DNA of 5,747 bases from Candidatus Omnitrophota bacterium (GTDB taxonomy: Bacteria; Ratteibacteria; UBA8468; B48-G9; DSTR01), in assembly GCA_023818865.1 (NCBI GenBank), contig JAMWDF010000067.1, positions 1-5,747 of the forward strand. The letters are read 5' to 3'. Positions 5,591 through 5,747 of this stretch are shown one piece after another. Position 1 is the stretch's first letter, and each line of letters begins with the position of its first letter. The translations under genes and the position numbers were made by a program. Below the pieces are notes generated by a model. The model was given only the letters and a program-made list of their open reading frames with translations, did no database searches and was not told the origin of the DNA.

Positions 5591-5747
5591 AAGGAAACTA
5601 TTTCGGTTCACGTTTTTTTTTCTTTTAGAGGATTGTAAAAAAGGTTATTTTATTTTTAGGAGGGGGTTTTAAAGAAAAAAGATTGCTGAAAAACATTCAA
5701 AAAAAAAAAAAAAAATAAAAAGAAAAAATAAAAAGAATGAAGTGAAA
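5591..5747. other. AT-rich tail with poly-A tracts, no supportable gene
   Basis: Composition changes sharply after the last stop codon. A T-rich stretch (nine Ts at 5613-5621, then C and four Ts) follows the gene, but only a 4-base stem with a 3-base loop (GAAA-CTA-TTTC) lies ahead of it, and not directly before it. A good ribosome-binding-like sequence AGGAGGGGG starts at 5658. The nearest start codon, TTG 5683, leads into CTG AAA AAC ATT CAA and then 17 As (5699-5715), with an in-frame TAA at 5716. From 5699 to 5741 there are 37 As in 43 bases. This may be a degraded contig end or the start of a further gene spoiled by homopolymer error. Confidence 0.6.

Noticed and set aside
5592..5626. 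Intrinsic terminator after the FecR/pseudopilin gene
   Set aside because: The T tract is good, but the only stem seen (GAAA-CTA-TTTC) is four weak pairs and is separated from the Ts by about nine bases.

Overview
The window holds two divergently transcribed gene groups from what looks like a diderm bacterium of a poorly sampled lineage. A class III adenylate cyclase with a CHASE2 sensor, a FecR-domain exported protein and a type II secretion pseudopilin-like domain all fit an organism with an outer membrane. No gene allows a confident phylum call. The genes are tightly packed, with ATGA overlaps and no intergenic stretch above about 160 bases.

Left part (1-1339, minus strand): an SOS operon read right to left as lexA, a small unnamed gene, then dinB (cut by the left edge). 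lexA and the small gene overlap by the 4-base ATGA junction, and dinB follows 19 bases after the small gene. The small protein resembles, by eye, the DUF6504 type of protein found next to Y-family polymerases.

Centre (1340-1429): a 90-base divergent control region. lexA has a consensus promoter (TTGACA, 17 bases, TATAAT) with a near-perfect palindrome at its start point, a good candidate for the LexA operator. A second promoter points the other way, with its -10 box only 6 bases from the GTG start of the next gene, which suggests a leaderless mRNA.

Right part (1430-5590, plus strand): three overlapping genes that look like one signalling operon. They encode a soluble GAF-domain histidine kinase, a membrane CHASE2-adenylate cyclase, and an exported FecR-domain protein whose C-terminus is a GspG (major pseudopilin) globular domain. 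No response regulator is present, so the kinase's partner lies elsewhere. Joint action of the three in sensing or responding to envelope conditions is inferred from gene order only.

Right end (5591-5747): an AT-rich tail ending in poly-A tracts, with no supportable gene. It may be a low-quality contig end or the disrupted start of another gene.
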